From contig OY755197.1 of NCBI GenBank assembly GCA_963576735.1, positions 10,428,501 to 10,492,500 of the forward strand: DNA of 64,000 nucleotides. Direction: 5' to 3'. The position numbers and the translations under genes are program-made. Under the pieces are notes generated by a model. That model did no database searches and was not told the origin of the DNA. It saw only the letters and a list, made by a program, of their open reading frames with translations. The stretch comes from Bedellia somnulentella (lineage: Eukaryota; Arthropoda; Insecta; Lepidoptera; Bedelliidae). Of this stretch, positions 53,238-63,895 are shown in pieces. Numbering within the stretch: position 1 is the stretch's first letter; each line of letters begins with the position of its first letter.

Positions 53238-53772
53238 AACCGTGATAGCTTAGTGGATAAAACACCGCTTATCGTGCAGACGATAGAGGGTTAAAATCCA
53301 GTGTCAGGACAAAACCAATTTGTCTTTACTGAAGTCATATGTGTAGTTAATTTATCTTGGTTGTTAATGGTAAGGGAAACATCGTGAGGAATCCCAAGGC
53401 TAAGTTGTTCTTAGTAATGTGACAGTGTATTTGTGCAAAACGTTGATAGGCCTGCCCCCTGTCATGTGAGTACACTGTCTAAGCAAAACGTGTCACGTGA
53501 TATACGGCATTAACGTTCAGTAGAGTTGAGAATAAATACGTATGTTGCCACTCAAAAGTCTCTTTTTTTACACAACAACACAAACTTTGAACAGATAAAA
53601 TTGGGTCTGAGATAAACAAGATTTTCCTTACGAATTTGTCCATATTGGATTCTGTTTTCCGATCCTAGCTGAAACACTATTCATTATTCACGATAACACT
53701 GTGAGAGTGTGTGTATATGCGTTGTAACGTGTTTGGTAATGTAAAAACTTAGGGTTCCAAGTCTTATGGTGA
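53238..53772 (+). repeat. Tandem duplication unit 1 (family A SINE plus flank)
   Basis: SINE at 53238-53527 (GAACCGTGATAGCTTAGTGG head, with an internal deletion) followed by unique flank 53536-53772 (CCACTCAAAAGTCTCTTT, AACACTATTCATTATTCACG, GTGAGAGTGTGTGTATATGC). Confidence 0.85.
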
Positions 53773-53778
53773 TGAATT

Positions 53779-54332
53779 AACTCCGTGATGGCTCAGTGGG
53801 TAAATCACCCCTTATCGTGTAGACAATAAGGGTTCAAATCTCAGGTCGGGCCTACACCAATTTGCCTTTGCTAAAGCCATAATGTGTGGTTGATTCATCA
53901 TGGTTGTTAACGATGAGGGAAAAACATCGTGAGGAAACCCACATGACTAAGAAGTACTTAGTCAGTCATGTGACAGTGTATTTATTAAAAACGGTGTGAG
54001 GCCTGCCCCTATCACGTGAGTACACCGTCTTTAGAAGTATTAGTACCTCTGCCGACCCATCGAGGATATACAGCGTAAACATTAAGTAGAGTTGAGTAAG
54101 TAGGTATGTCGCCACTCAAAAGTCTCTCTTTTACACAACAACACAAACTAACTTTAAACAGATAAAATTGGGTTTGAGATAAACAAGATTTTCCTCTCGA
54201 ATTTGTCCATATTGGATCCTGTTTTCCGATCCTAGCTGAAACACTATTCATTATTCACGATAACACTGTGAGAGTGTGTGTAAATGCGTTGTGACGTGTT
54301 GGTAATGAAATTATGGATTCCAAGTCTTTCGT
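53779..54332 (+). repeat. Tandem duplication unit 2 (family A SINE plus flank)
   Basis: SINE at 53779-54096 (CTCCGTGATGGCTCAGTGGG head) followed by the same flank (54101-54332). The two flanks are very alike by eye; the offset is about 564 bp. Confidence 0.85.
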
Positions 54333-54343
54333 ACATACATATA

Positions 54344-54952
54344 CTGGACGATATACATTCTTTGTACTAAGTATCGGGAATTGGTCAATAAAACAAAAAA
54401 TACAAATTATTCATCTAAATTTATTTTATCGCCTTCAAAGTAGGCCCCATCGCTTGCAATACAACATCTCTACCGTTTCACCCAGTCTTCCATACATTTT
54501 TCATAGGCTATTTGCGGTATGGCCTTTAGCTCATTCAGCGAATTTTCTTTTATGGCTTCTATCGACTCAAAACGTTTTCCTCGAAGTGGTAATTTTAACT
54601 TGGGAAATAAAAAAAAGTCAGACGGAGCCATATCAGGTGAATACGGTGCTTGGTCGAGAACTTTTGTTGAATTTTTCGCTAAAAACTCTTTCACTATAAT
54701 GGCTGTGTGTGATGGTGCATTATCATGGTGCAGCATCCATGAGTTGTGTTGCCACAAATCTGGACGTTTTCGGCGGATACTCTAACGCAAACGCTTCATG
54801 ACGCCTAAATAATATTCTTTATTCACTGTTTCTCCCTCTGGAAGGAATTCGGAGTGAAACACACCACGGTAGTCAAAAAAAACTGTCAGCATCACCTTGA
54901 TTTTGGAGCGACTTTGCCGCGGTTTTGTGGGTTTCCATTCCGAAATTCCTAA
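54344..54952 (-). pseudogene. Mariner (DD34D) transposase fragment
   Basis: Minus-strand pieces of a mariner transposase: KIKVMLTVFFDYRGVFHSEF (first catalytic Asp), NKEYYLGVMKRLR followed by a stop codon at about 54782, then WMLHHDNAPSHTA (second Asp) and APYSPDMAPSDFFLFPKLK (third Asp), with exactly 34 residues between the last two. The end is YEKCMEDWVKRW. The N-terminal DNA-binding half is missing; the right side is cut by a family B SINE piece at 54952. The 3' terminal sequence near 54375 (GTACTAAGTATCGGGAATTG) is mariner-like. An in-frame stop plus truncation make it dead. Confidence 0.9.
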
Positions 54953-55073
54953 GCAACTTTTGGAAGTTATGTGGGCATAAAAATTTAATTTAAAAATTTT
55001 TGGTGAATAATTTCCAACAGCATCGCTCTTTCACTTAAAAAGCCCCTGTACCCTTAGCCGCCTTACAAGGTGC
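54953..55073 (-). mobile_element. Family B SINE fragment
   Basis: Reverse: CCGAAATTCCTAAGCAACTT, GGTGAATAATTTCCAACAGC, CACTTAAAAAGCCCCTGTAC; abuts the mariner. Confidence 0.7.
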
Positions 55074-55084
55074 ACTTTCGTGAA

Positions 55085-55210
55085 ATTACTCAACCAACAA
55101 CCTTTATTTTACCATCTTTTTCCACTCAATATTCCAAAAGTGGCTGAGGAATTTCTAATTCCTTAGCTCTGGCTACCCCTTCTAGGGATTTATAGCCGTG
55201 AGTATATGTA
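55085..55210 (+). mobile_element. Family B SINE 3' half
   Basis: Forward: CAACAACCTTTATTTTACCA to GCCGTGAGTATATGTA; it faces the preceding reverse fragment. Confidence 0.85.
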
Positions 55211-55506
55211 AAATGTGAATATGTCACCTGGTGTTAGAATACCTACGTTTTTCTTGGGTAGTGTACTCACGTATTAGGGGGCAAGCCTATCGCTGCCGTT
55301 ATGTACGAATACATTGTCACATGACTAAGTAGAACATAGCCATGGGGGTTTCCTAACGATATTTTCCCTCATCGTTGACAACCATGATAAATTAACCACA
55401 CACATGACTTAGAAAAGACAAATTAATGTAGGCACCATCCGGGAATTGAACCCTCATCGTCTGCACGATAAGCGGTGTTCTAACCCCGGAGCTATCACGG
55501 CTGCTT
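55211..55506 (-). mobile_element. Family A SINE
   Basis: Reverse, with head complement GAGCTATCACGG and GAACCCTCATCGTCTGCACG. The 3' terminal part (CCCCTTCGGGG) is missing. Confidence 0.85.
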
Positions 55507-55532
55507 ATGATTTTACATTATTCTGCAGAGCA

Positions 55533-55680
55533 AGCACGAGCCGTGTTTAAACTCGTTATCGCGTGGGATAAAGCAGCCATCTCTTACGCACTTACTTAGT
55601 ATCGTATACTGCCATCTCGTTCTAACCGTTATAGTGTCGATGAAATAGCACACGTGCTTGCCCTTCTGGTCATTTAAACT
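55533..55680 (+). mobile_element. MITE family E
   Basis: From AGCAAGCACGAGCCGTGTTT to CGTGCTTGCCCTTCTGG; terminal inverted GCAAGCACG / CGTGCTTGC. The interior has GTGGGATAAAGCAGCCATCT. Confidence 0.8.
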
Positions 55681-55724
55681 AACTCAGTTGTATTAATGTT
55701 GTTTCAGGTATGTCCACTTATCTG

Positions 55725-55792
55725 CGTATATCCACATCGCCTGGACGATAAGCGGTGTTCTACCCATTGAGCTACCACGGTTTCTTTTCACG
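55725..55792 (-). mobile_element. Family A SINE head fragment
   Basis: CGCCTGGACGATAAGCGGTG and ACCCATTGAGCTACCACGG are the complement of the tRNA-like head. Confidence 0.75.
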
Positions 55793-55835
55793 GTTGGTGT
55801 TTTAGAAACAATATAAACCAGTAAATATAGGTATA

Positions 55836-56090
55836 TGCGATGTAGTGTCGGCTTAGAATAACACTACCTCATTTCTTCCCGTGGGTTTACGTAAGGGTAT
55901 TTGAGGCTTTAAAAGGGATTTTTGGGCGATGTGTTTGGAGACCCATAACCAAACCCTTTATTTACCATCTTTTCCCCACTGAACTTCCAAAAGTGGCTGA
56001 GAAATTTCTAATTCCTTAGCTCTGGCTACCCCTTCTAGGGAGCCGTAGCCATATGATATGATAGCTGTGAGTATATGTATGAATCTGTAT
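55836..56090 (+). mobile_element. Family B SINE with target-site duplication
   Basis: Forward copy flanked by GTAAATATAGGTATA (55821-55835, 56091-56105), 15/15. Confidence 0.92.
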
Positions 56091-56169
56091 GTAAATATAG
56101 GTATACGCTTAGGTAGGCTTTTAAGGAGTGCCATTCGGTTGTTCTGCCACTGGATTTATTCTTTACTTA

Positions 56170-56307
56170 CGACCGATTTCTGATTTGAGTATTCCAGCTG
56201 AGAACAACTTAAGTATCGTTCTGTCGCATTGAAATCTTAACAACTGAATGGGACAAAACGATACTTAAGTCGTTCTCAGCTTGAATACTCAATTCAGAAA
56301 TCGGGCG
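56170..56307. mobile_element. Palindromic MITE (family F), copy 2
   Basis: 138 bp; CGACCGATTTCTGATTTG left, CAGAAATCGGGCG right. The arms share GCTGAGAACAACTTAAGTAT. Flanked by TTA (56167-56169, 56308-56310). Confidence 0.82.
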
Positions 56308-56344
56308 TTAGTCTTTGGTACTAATTTAGACTCTTTTACTAACG

Positions 56345-56450
56345 GCTATGGTAGCCAGAGCATTAGATTCAGAAATAGTTCAGCCACTTTTGAAAGTTGA
56401 GTGTGAATTATGGTTGGTCTCCAGTTACATCGCCCAACGATCACTTAACC
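56345..56450 (-). mobile_element. Family B SINE fragment
   Basis: ATGGTAGCCAGAGCATTAGA, GTTCAGCCACTTTTGAAAGT, CATCGCCCAACGATCAC. Confidence 0.7.
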
Positions 56451-57484
56451 TTTCACGTCCCGCCCCGGCTCCCAGAGTAGCCAGAAGTAAAAGTACCGTC
56501 AAACCCCGATGGCTCCCCGTGGAGCCGCCGATGGCCAGCTTACCGTGTTCGAATTAACCCCTTATTTCTTTTATTTTATACTCATGGCAAGAAATGGCTA
56601 AGCACTGAAGGTCTATTCTTCACGCCGAGGACGATAATTAGCATACTTATCTCTTCTACCCATATTAACATTTATTTCTTTCTCCCTCACACGGTCGAAT
56701 ATTCGGATTTGGACACTTTAAAATGTATAGAACAATATAAATATTGGCGCTTTCTTTTCGATGAAACCAACGACAACTACGGAGGTATCGTTGCAATCGT
56801 CGAATATCACCATGTATTCTCATATGTCAGAAATGTCAAAATACGATTATTCATTTTGTGTGAGCGAGACAGAAATAAATTTTAATATGGGTTAGAAGAT
56901 ATGAGTATGCCTATTAGCGTTCTCGATGAGAATTATTGACCCTCTGTTCTAAGCCATACACAGCGATTTCGTTTTTACTAAAAAACTTCGAGCTTATCAA
57001 AACATTTTCCTTCCTTTGAATTGCTTAACGATGTTTTTTAGGGCCGTTTAAAAGCGCGATTGATCATTATTTATAAAACAAAATTTGTAACAACAGACAG
57101 AGTAACATAAAAATACAAAACTGTAATTTCCTTCAAAGAAAAAGTGTATTTACGCAGAAGGGTTTCGCGAAAATAAATTGCTTTAACTTTTTCACTTTGT
57201 CCAATGAACCGTCTATGTCTGAAGGCTTTAATTATATTTTCTCCTTTTTTTAAACTCCGTCGAAGCCTTATAGCTCTTTGAAATAGATCTTGTTCCGTTA
57301 TGACGATTCAAAAGCAATAAAATGGAAATTTGGTAAATGTTTTTTGACCTTATTTACACTTGGGTTTGGTCAGCTTTCAAATTTTTTGAAAAGAAAATTG
57401 TAGTGTTTTTTTATTTTTTCTATTTGCTCACAGAATATTTCAAGCATAAAAATTGAATTTTCCAGCGCTTGCGAAAAGCAGATA
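56451..57484. other. Unassigned stretch
   Basis: Contains a small GC-rich segment (56455-56560) and otherwise unique AT-rich DNA; nothing recognised. Confidence 0.45.
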
Positions 57485-57497
57485 TATTTAAATACTA

Positions 57498-57871
57498 GCG
57501 ACATGATAGTCCAGTGGGTAGAACACCCGCCCGAAAAACAGATGGGCGTGAGTTCCAATCCTGGGACGGGCCTACACCAATTTGTCTTTTCTAAAGTCAT
57601 ATGTGTGGTTAATTTATCATGGTTGCTAACGGTGAGGGAAAACATCGTGAGGAAACCCACATGGCTGAGTTGTACTTAGTCATGTGACAGTGTATTCGTA
57701 CAAAACGGCGATAGGCCTGCCCCCTATCACGTGAGTACACTGTCTAAGCAAAACGTGGGTACCTTCTCTGGAAACTAGATGGCGCTTGCCATTTGAGTTT
57801 AGGAGTATAGGTACCTCTGCCAACCCCTTCGGGGATAAACGGCGTGAACGTTTATGTTTTTATGAACGTTT
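57498..57871 (+). mobile_element. Family A SINE, subfamily A2, with target-site duplication
   Basis: GCGACATGATAGTCCAGTGG head, B box AGTTCCAATCCTGG, body, ACTAGATGGCGCTTGCCATT and CCCCTTCGGGGATAAACGG. Flanked by TATTTAAATACTA (57485-57497, 57872-57884). Confidence 0.93.
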
Positions 57872-58028
57872 TATTTAAATACTAAAGTTAGGTTAGGGTC
57901 CTTCTGATTTATTTGTAGGGTTGCTTTAATTTACTTCTACGATATACAAGCGGATTGCCCCGGGGCGTCGAAAGGGTAGTTAGCGTATATAAAAAACCAA
58001 AGCCACTCAACTCTTTTTTCTTAAACAT

Positions 58029-58277
58029 CATACACACATACATATACTCACGGCTATAAATCCCTAGAAGGGGTAGCCAGAGCTAAGGAACTTGAAGTTC
58101 CTCAGCCACTTTTGGAAGTTGCGTCGGGAAAAGATAGTGAAATAAAGGTTGTTGGTGATGGGTCTCCAACCACATCGCCCAAAAATCTCTTAAAAGCCCC
58201 AATACCGTTAGTCGCCTTTTACGTACACCCACCGGAAGAAATGGGGTAGTGTTATTCTAAGCCGACACTACACAGCA
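58029..58277 (-). mobile_element. Family B SINE
   Basis: Complete reverse copy of the GTGTACGTAAGAGG subfamily. Confidence 0.9.
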
Positions 58278-58319
58278 ATTTTTCTTAAAATTTGTATTAA
58301 ATCTTCTATATATACATAA

Positions 58320-58540
58320 TTACATACTCACGGCCGTAACCAGTGCTTCGGAGCTAGAACCTCCTCAGCCATATTTGGAAGTTGATAGAGGACAATATGG
58401 TAGCAATAAAGTATCGTTGGTAACGAGTCTCCAACCTCATCAACCAAAATCCACTTAAAAAGCCCCATACCCTTAGTCGCCTCTTACGACACCCGTAGGT
58501 AGAAAGGGGTTGTGACATTTTTAGCCGGCACTTCACGGCA
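58320..58540 (-). mobile_element. Family B SINE, TGTCG subfamily
   Basis: Reverse: CATACTCACGGCCGTAACCA to CCGGCACTTCACGGC; carries CGCCTCTTACGACACC. Confidence 0.88.
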
Positions 58541-58552
58541 TGATTACGATTA

Positions 58553-58969
58553 AGGCTGCGTCCCCAGTAGGCAAACTGTTAGCCGCCGACAGAGTGAGCC
58601 GCAAATTTGCAGCGAACTGAAATTTGAGTTAGCTGCAGACTCAAATCAATTTTCGTGCGTCGCAAGCAAACTGTAAGAGTTTAGCCGACCGACTGAATTA
58701 TCACTTTACTTTTGTTGTAATCAGTTTGCAGCAAACGGAGTCACTACGCCCGGCGAACAACCAATCGCCGCCGCCGACTGGAACCGGTTTTGGTGGGAGT
58801 CGGCCGCTCACTAAGGTAGTCGGCGCGCGTAACGCTGCAAACTGCGTACAGTGAGTGCAAAACTAGCAAACTGTGAACACTCCATTTGAAATATATGGAA
58901 GGGCGTACTAAACCGATACGCCGCTAACTTAGTCGGCGGCTAACAGTTTGCCTACTGGGGACGCAGCCT
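58553..58969. mobile_element. 417-bp MITE with perfect 38-bp inverted termini (family H)
   Basis: The left end (58553-58590) starts AGGCTGCGTCCCCAGTAGGC; the right end (58932-58969) is its exact 38-base reverse complement. It is flanked by TA on each side (TTA is also possible on the left). The interior is GC-rich with repeated GCAAACTG and AGTCGGC motifs and no ORF. Confidence 0.88.
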
Positions 58970-58971
58970 TA

Positions 58972-59462
58972 GTATAGGTAGACAATATATGAAGTTCGCC
59001 AACCCTGTAAGCTATGTATGGGTAACAACAAAATCTAACGAAAGTTGTTTGTAGGTTCCGTCGCTCGCAGTCGCCATTACAATTATTAATTAGTTTGTTT
59101 TTTTTCCGTTCTTTGGAATCTATTTTTTATTCCTTTGTGTTGCGAGCTTGTCGGGACGTGTTTGGAATTTTTAGGTTTTTCTGTTCCATTGCTTTGGGAA
59201 TTATATTTGTTGGTGATTTTCACGTGAGTGTTTGGTTGTACGGTTGCTGTTGTAGTTATTTTTGTTTACCAACGGCACCTCTCGTTGTAAAGATAGAAAC
59301 TCAAACGTTCTCGCCGTAGATTCCCAAGTATATACAAGTTGGTGTAATTATTAGCTTTTAACCCTTTATAAGACAGTGGCAAAATAGTGGCCACCATAAT
59401 TTCAACCTTAGCTACCTTCACATAGAAGTGAAATACAATGAATTTTTGATCATACCTCTGTA
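58972..59462. other. Unassigned stretch
   Basis: AT-rich unique DNA; short open frame at 59095-59319 judged fortuitous. Confidence 0.45.
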
Positions 59463-59700
59463 AGCTGTGTAATGTCGGCTTAACATAGCCATTCCCATTC
59501 CTGCCCGTGGGTGTTCGTAAGAGGCGACTAAGGTTGCGATGCGATTGGAGACTCATCACCAAGAACCTTTATATTACAATCGTATCCCCACACATCTTCC
59601 AAAAGAGGCTGAAGAATTTGTTATTCTAAAGAGTTTCTAGCTCTGTAGCTCTGGCTACCCCTTTTAGGGATTTATAGCCGTGAGTATATGTGAGTGTGTA
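59463..59700 (+). mobile_element. Family B SINE
   Basis: Forward copy with deletions after GCGACTAAGG; ends TATAGCCGTGAGTATATGTG. Confidence 0.85.
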
Positions 59701-59706
59701 TTTATT

Positions 59707-60395
59707 TATTTGGTAAAAAAGTAGAACAAGTAAAAGAATTTGTATATCTTGGGAGTTTGTTTACTAGGGATGTAAAATGTGAGGAAGATATTGAAAGGAG
59801 AGTTAAAAAGGGGAATGCGGTGAATGGAGCCATGAACGGTCTGATGTCGAGCCAGTCGTTGTCAGAAAAGGCTCGAATGGCTGTGCATAATGCTGTTCTG
59901 GTTCCCATGTTGATGTGTGGGTGTGAATGTTGGGCATGGTAGAAGAAGCATGAAAGTAGAGTTAATGCAGTGGAAATGAGAGCCCTCAAAAGTATATGTA
60001 ATGTAAGGCTGTCTGATACAGTGTGATTCGTGAACGAGTAGATTTGAAAGATGACGTAGTATGCAAGATAGAAAAAGGTTGAGGTGGTTTGGGCACATGA
60101 GATGAGAGGATGGATGAAAATAAACTAGTGAAGGAGTTACGAGTATATAGAGCCAATGATGATGAGCCAAGATGGGATTGTTAGTAGAGACGGACGGACG
60201 TTGCTAGACCAAATAGAAAACGTTCTTATAAATGCGGGGGTCCGAAGTGAGAAGAATAGAAGAGCATGTATGAGAAAAATAATGAATGTAAGGGAAGCAA
60301 TAGAGAGAGCTTTGTCAAGATCGAACTAAGTGGCGATCGATAGTCTCTGTCTACTCCACTGGGAATAATGGGCGTGAGTGTAAGTAAATAAGTTA
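59707..60395 (+). pseudogene. RTE LINE C-terminal fragment with TAAG-type tail
   Basis: Open frame KKVEQVKEFVYLGSLFTRDV, RVKKGNAVNGAMNGLMSSQS, MAVHNAVLVPMLMCGCECWA, then a stop where the intact LINE has WQKK. After that frameshifts interrupt the rest (SICNVRLSDTV; AREVCQDRTKW replaced). It ends GGGAATAATGGGCGTGAGTG with GTAAGTAAATAAG. A relative, not a copy, of 35603-38940. Confidence 0.9.
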
Positions 60396-61003
60396 TTCAA
60401 GCACTAAGTCCATAGATAAATCGAGATAACAAGTAAATAATAAAGACATTTAGAAATACTAAACAACCCAATTGACCGCAATACCGTAGGGGTAATTACA
60501 AAGTTTGTTGATACAGAAACGGGGTTAAATATAAAGTAAATAAATTGGGGATAACACTTTCCGAGGGTCCGCTGAATTAACCTTTCTGCCTTGTAATACG
60601 GGAATTCGTGATGATTAACGTTGCGAATTAAGTTGATTTAGTTGTGAAATTGAGCTAATTTAGGTCCCAATTAGGCTAATTTGTTAAAAATACGAATTGG
60701 CTATGGAATACATTTAACTCAAGCAACCTTAATTTCATGTTATGGTTTTGAATAGCACTATCGTTTTCGGTCGCCTTTATGAGGCTTACTCTTGTGCCAG
60801 TGTGACTGACTTCTGACGCCTTGCTTTTTTTAATTCCTTTGTGACCTAAATGTGCCTTCCGTAGTCGTTTTCAACCATTAGTACCTTCAATTTTGGCTCT
60901 ATGTATTTCACCAGTTTACTTCTTATCTTATCTTTACATTGTTTTTTCACAATATCGTCTTTTACACCGCACTGTTTACGAATCATTTTATTCCTCACTA
61001 TTT
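60396..61003. other. Unassigned stretch
   Basis: AT-rich unique DNA; nothing recognised. Confidence 0.5.
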
Positions 61004-61257
61004 AATACATACATACATACATATACTCACGGCTATAAATCCCTAAAAGGGGTAGCCAGAGCTGAGAAACTAGAAATTTTTCAGCCACTTTTGGAAGTTG
61101 AGTGGGGAAAAGATGGTAGAATAAAGGTTGTTGGTGATGGGTCTCCAACCGCATCGCCCAAAAATCCCTTAAAAAGCCCCAATACCGTTAGTCGCCTCTT
61201 ACGTACACCCACCGGAAGAAATGGGGTAGTGCTATTCTAAGCCGACACTACACAGCT
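61004..61257 (-). mobile_element. Family B SINE
   Basis: Complete reverse copy near consensus, CATACATACATACATATACT to GCCGACACTACACAGC. Confidence 0.9.
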
Positions 61258-61469
61258 AATTTATTTATACATTATTTATATGTTATTAGTATAAACATTA
61301 ATAAGCACACTATTTAATGTATATACGAGACGACACCCTTTTGGCAATGTTAATTAATGTTTTTCCTATGTATTTTTTTATCTTTGTGTTTTCTATTATG
61401 TGTCATTCTGTTTACGTTTGTGTGTATGTGTGTTAATTTGCCAAATAAATGTCTTTTACTTTACTTTTT

Positions 61470-61850
61470 TAATCCTCTAATACCGAATGAAGCCAAACTC
61501 CTGAAGTGGAGTCCCACCGAGCACGTTTCGTCAGTCATTCAGATACTTACTCTCACGCCATTAGTTCCCATTGGGGTAATCAGAGACTATCGATCTCCTC
61601 ATTGCACGATCCTGACAAGCCTTTTATCTTAACTTCTCGAGTATCATTGAAAATAATTCATCTTTTCGTACACGAATTTTATTGTTTACACTTCGCTTCG
61701 AGCACATTATCTATTTAATCGAATCTTTTTCACGAATCACATTAACCCTCACTAATTAATTTATATACCAATAACAATATAATCCTCACTAATCCTACAT
61801 AAAGCCAAGCTTCCGAAGTGTCCCACCGAGCACGTTTCGCCAGTCAGGTA
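61470..61850. repeat. Short diverged duplication with LINE insertion
   Basis: AGTCCCACCGAGCACGTTTC with flanks (61470-61550) recurs as AGTGTCCCACCGAGCACG (61785-61850). A reverse RTE 3' fragment (61540-61625, CTCTCACGCCATTAGTTCCC) lies in the first copy. Confidence 0.65.
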
Positions 61851-62108
61851 CGTACAAGGAAAGTTTTCACTGAAACTGTCACCGAACTTCGTAATGCTTT
61901 TAAAATCCCTCTTCGCTTCCAATTAAACAGAGCTTCGGCAGTAAGCTCGGTTGATGAGTTCGTTTATTGTTTGGCTGTTTGTCTAGATTCTCTAAGCTTG
62001 TATGGTCGAAGGGGTGGGATAAGTGGGTGTGTAGATAGTGAACGTGTAGTGTGATAATATGATAGCTCATATAAATATAATGCAAGATAATAGTAGTGTG
62101 TGATAAAA

Positions 62109-62295
62109 GCTGTGTAGCACTATCCCATTTCTGCCCGTGGGTATTCGTAAGAGACGACCAAGGGAATTGGGGTATCTAAAGTGATTTTTGGGACTTTTGG
62201 GCGATGTGGTTGTAGACCCGTCACCAACAACCATTACCATTACCAGTGGTTAAGGAGTTTCTTTTTGGTATTTATAGCAGCCAGTATATGTAAAT
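62109..62295 (+). mobile_element. Family B SINE, diverged
   Basis: GCTGTGTAGCACTATCCCAT, GATGTGGTTGTAGACCC, GGTATTTATAGCAGCCAGTA; deletions at both ends of the body. Confidence 0.8.
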
Positions 62296-62299
62296 ATGT

Positions 62300-62412
62300 C
62301 AAAGTTGTTCTCTGGAAACTAGATGGCGCTTGCCATGTGAGTTCAGGAGTATTGGTACCTCTGCCAACCCCTTCGGGGATAAACGGCGTGAACGTTTATG
62401 TTATGTTTATGT
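62300..62412 (+). mobile_element. Family A2 SINE 3' fragment
   Basis: AAACTAGATGGCGCTTGCCA, TACCTCTGCCAACCCCTTCG, GGCGTGAACGTTTATGTTAT. Confidence 0.88.
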
Positions 62413-62906
62413 CAAAGTTGTTCCTATACAGTTTTAAAACTGTTTGCACCTCACATATGAATACACCCAGAAAGTTTAAAACAAACGGTCAAATGAAACA
62501 AGTTCACAAATGTTCATGACTAACAATATTAGTTTATTGTTCAAAAATATCTGAATTGAAGGACTGAAGTCCCTTGATGTTCTGAAAACTAATCAGACTT
62601 TTGGTCCCTTGGGTCTGAATTATCAATCCTATCATAATATTGCTCAGATTTCTGTTATTATGTAGAAGATTGTTACTTGAAGCTTAATGTATTCAGTACT
62701 CAATTTATTCCTAGAACTATTACCGTAATGAAAAATAAAACGATTAAATCGTGATTTAAGAAACATAAACAAGTAGAAATATTAGTATTATTAGGCCGGA
62801 AATACTATCTATGGTGATAAAGATAGAAGGTTCCATTTTCGCAGGGTAAAATATTTATCAGTCACAATTTTTGTCTAGATCTTGGTTGCAATTTGATTAC
62901 TTGCGC
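62413..62906. other. Unassigned stretch
   Basis: AT-rich unique DNA; nothing recognised. Confidence 0.5.
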
Positions 62907-62916
62907 ATTTTGTAGC

Positions 62917-63134
62917 GTAAGCTGTGTAGTGTCGGCTTAGAATTACACTTCCCCATTTCTTCCGGTGGGTGAACGTAAGAGGCGACTAACGGTATTGGGG
63001 CTTTTAAAGGATTGTTGGGCGATGCGGTTTGGGATCCATCACCAACAACCTTTATTCCACCATCTTTTCCCCATCAACTTCAAAAAGTGGCTGAGGAATT
63101 TCTGATTCCCTAGCTCTGGCCACCCCATGTATGT
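62917..63134 (+). mobile_element. Family B SINE with target-site duplication
   Basis: Forward copy lacking the last part of the 3' end (CTCTGGCCACCCC joined to ATGTATGT). Flanked by ATTTTGTAGC (62907-62916, 63135-63144). Confidence 0.9.
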
Positions 63135-63144
63135 ATTTTGTAGC

Positions 63145-63529
63145 TTCTACGGATCTCGAAAGCTTAAATTCAATGTATCATTCAACTTCCGACCCGTAAT
63201 ATTGCAGCAGTTTGTCTATACCTTTAAAACCAAGTGTTCTTTCAAAAAACATTCGAAATCTGAACTGTATCGTTAAAATGTGAAACACGTAGATATCCGA
63301 AAGCAAATATGTAAAATCTTGTGAGTCTAAACTTCAAAAAGCGAAATATTCCAACGTACTCAAAGTTCGCCGTCCACACGAATACCTTCGTACTGTACAG
63401 TCGACAACATTAGTCTCTTTATCTTCACACGAGAATCATTTAAAAGTTAATAAACAAAGTTATGATCCCAAATTAGCTTATTAATTATTCTCGTTTGAAG
63501 ATAACTTTATGACCCTATATTTTGAACAG
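63145..63529. other. Unassigned stretch
   Basis: Unique AT-rich DNA; nothing recognised. Confidence 0.5.
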
Positions 63530-63895
63530 CTGTGATAGTCCAATGGGTAGAACGACCGCCCGTCACTACAGATAGGCGTGAGTTCAAATCCCTACACCTA
63601 CAGGTTGGGCCTACACCAATTTGTCTTTTCTAAACTCATATGTGTGGTTAATTTATCATGGTTGTTAACGGTGAGGGAAAACATCGTAAGGAAACCCACA
63701 TGCCTAAGTTATACTTAATCATGTGACAGTGTATTCGTACCAAACGGCGACAGGCCTGTCCCCTATCACGTGAGTACACTGTCCGAGCAAAACGTGGGTA
63801 CTCTGAACACCAGGTGACGATGTCTCGTGATGTTCAGAAGTATTAGTACCTCTGCCAGCGCCTTCGCGGATATTCGGCATGAACGCTTGAGTCTT
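63530..63895 (+). mobile_element. Family A SINE
   Basis: Head GCTGTGATAGTCCAATGGGT with a small insertion near GTTCAAATCCCTACACCTAC, full body, and 3' TCGCGGATATTCGGCATGAA. Confidence 0.87.

Noticed and set aside
55690..55730. Possible exon after a GTTGTTTCAG acceptor.
   Set aside because: The frame runs directly into a reverse family A SINE head and no donor or family supports it.
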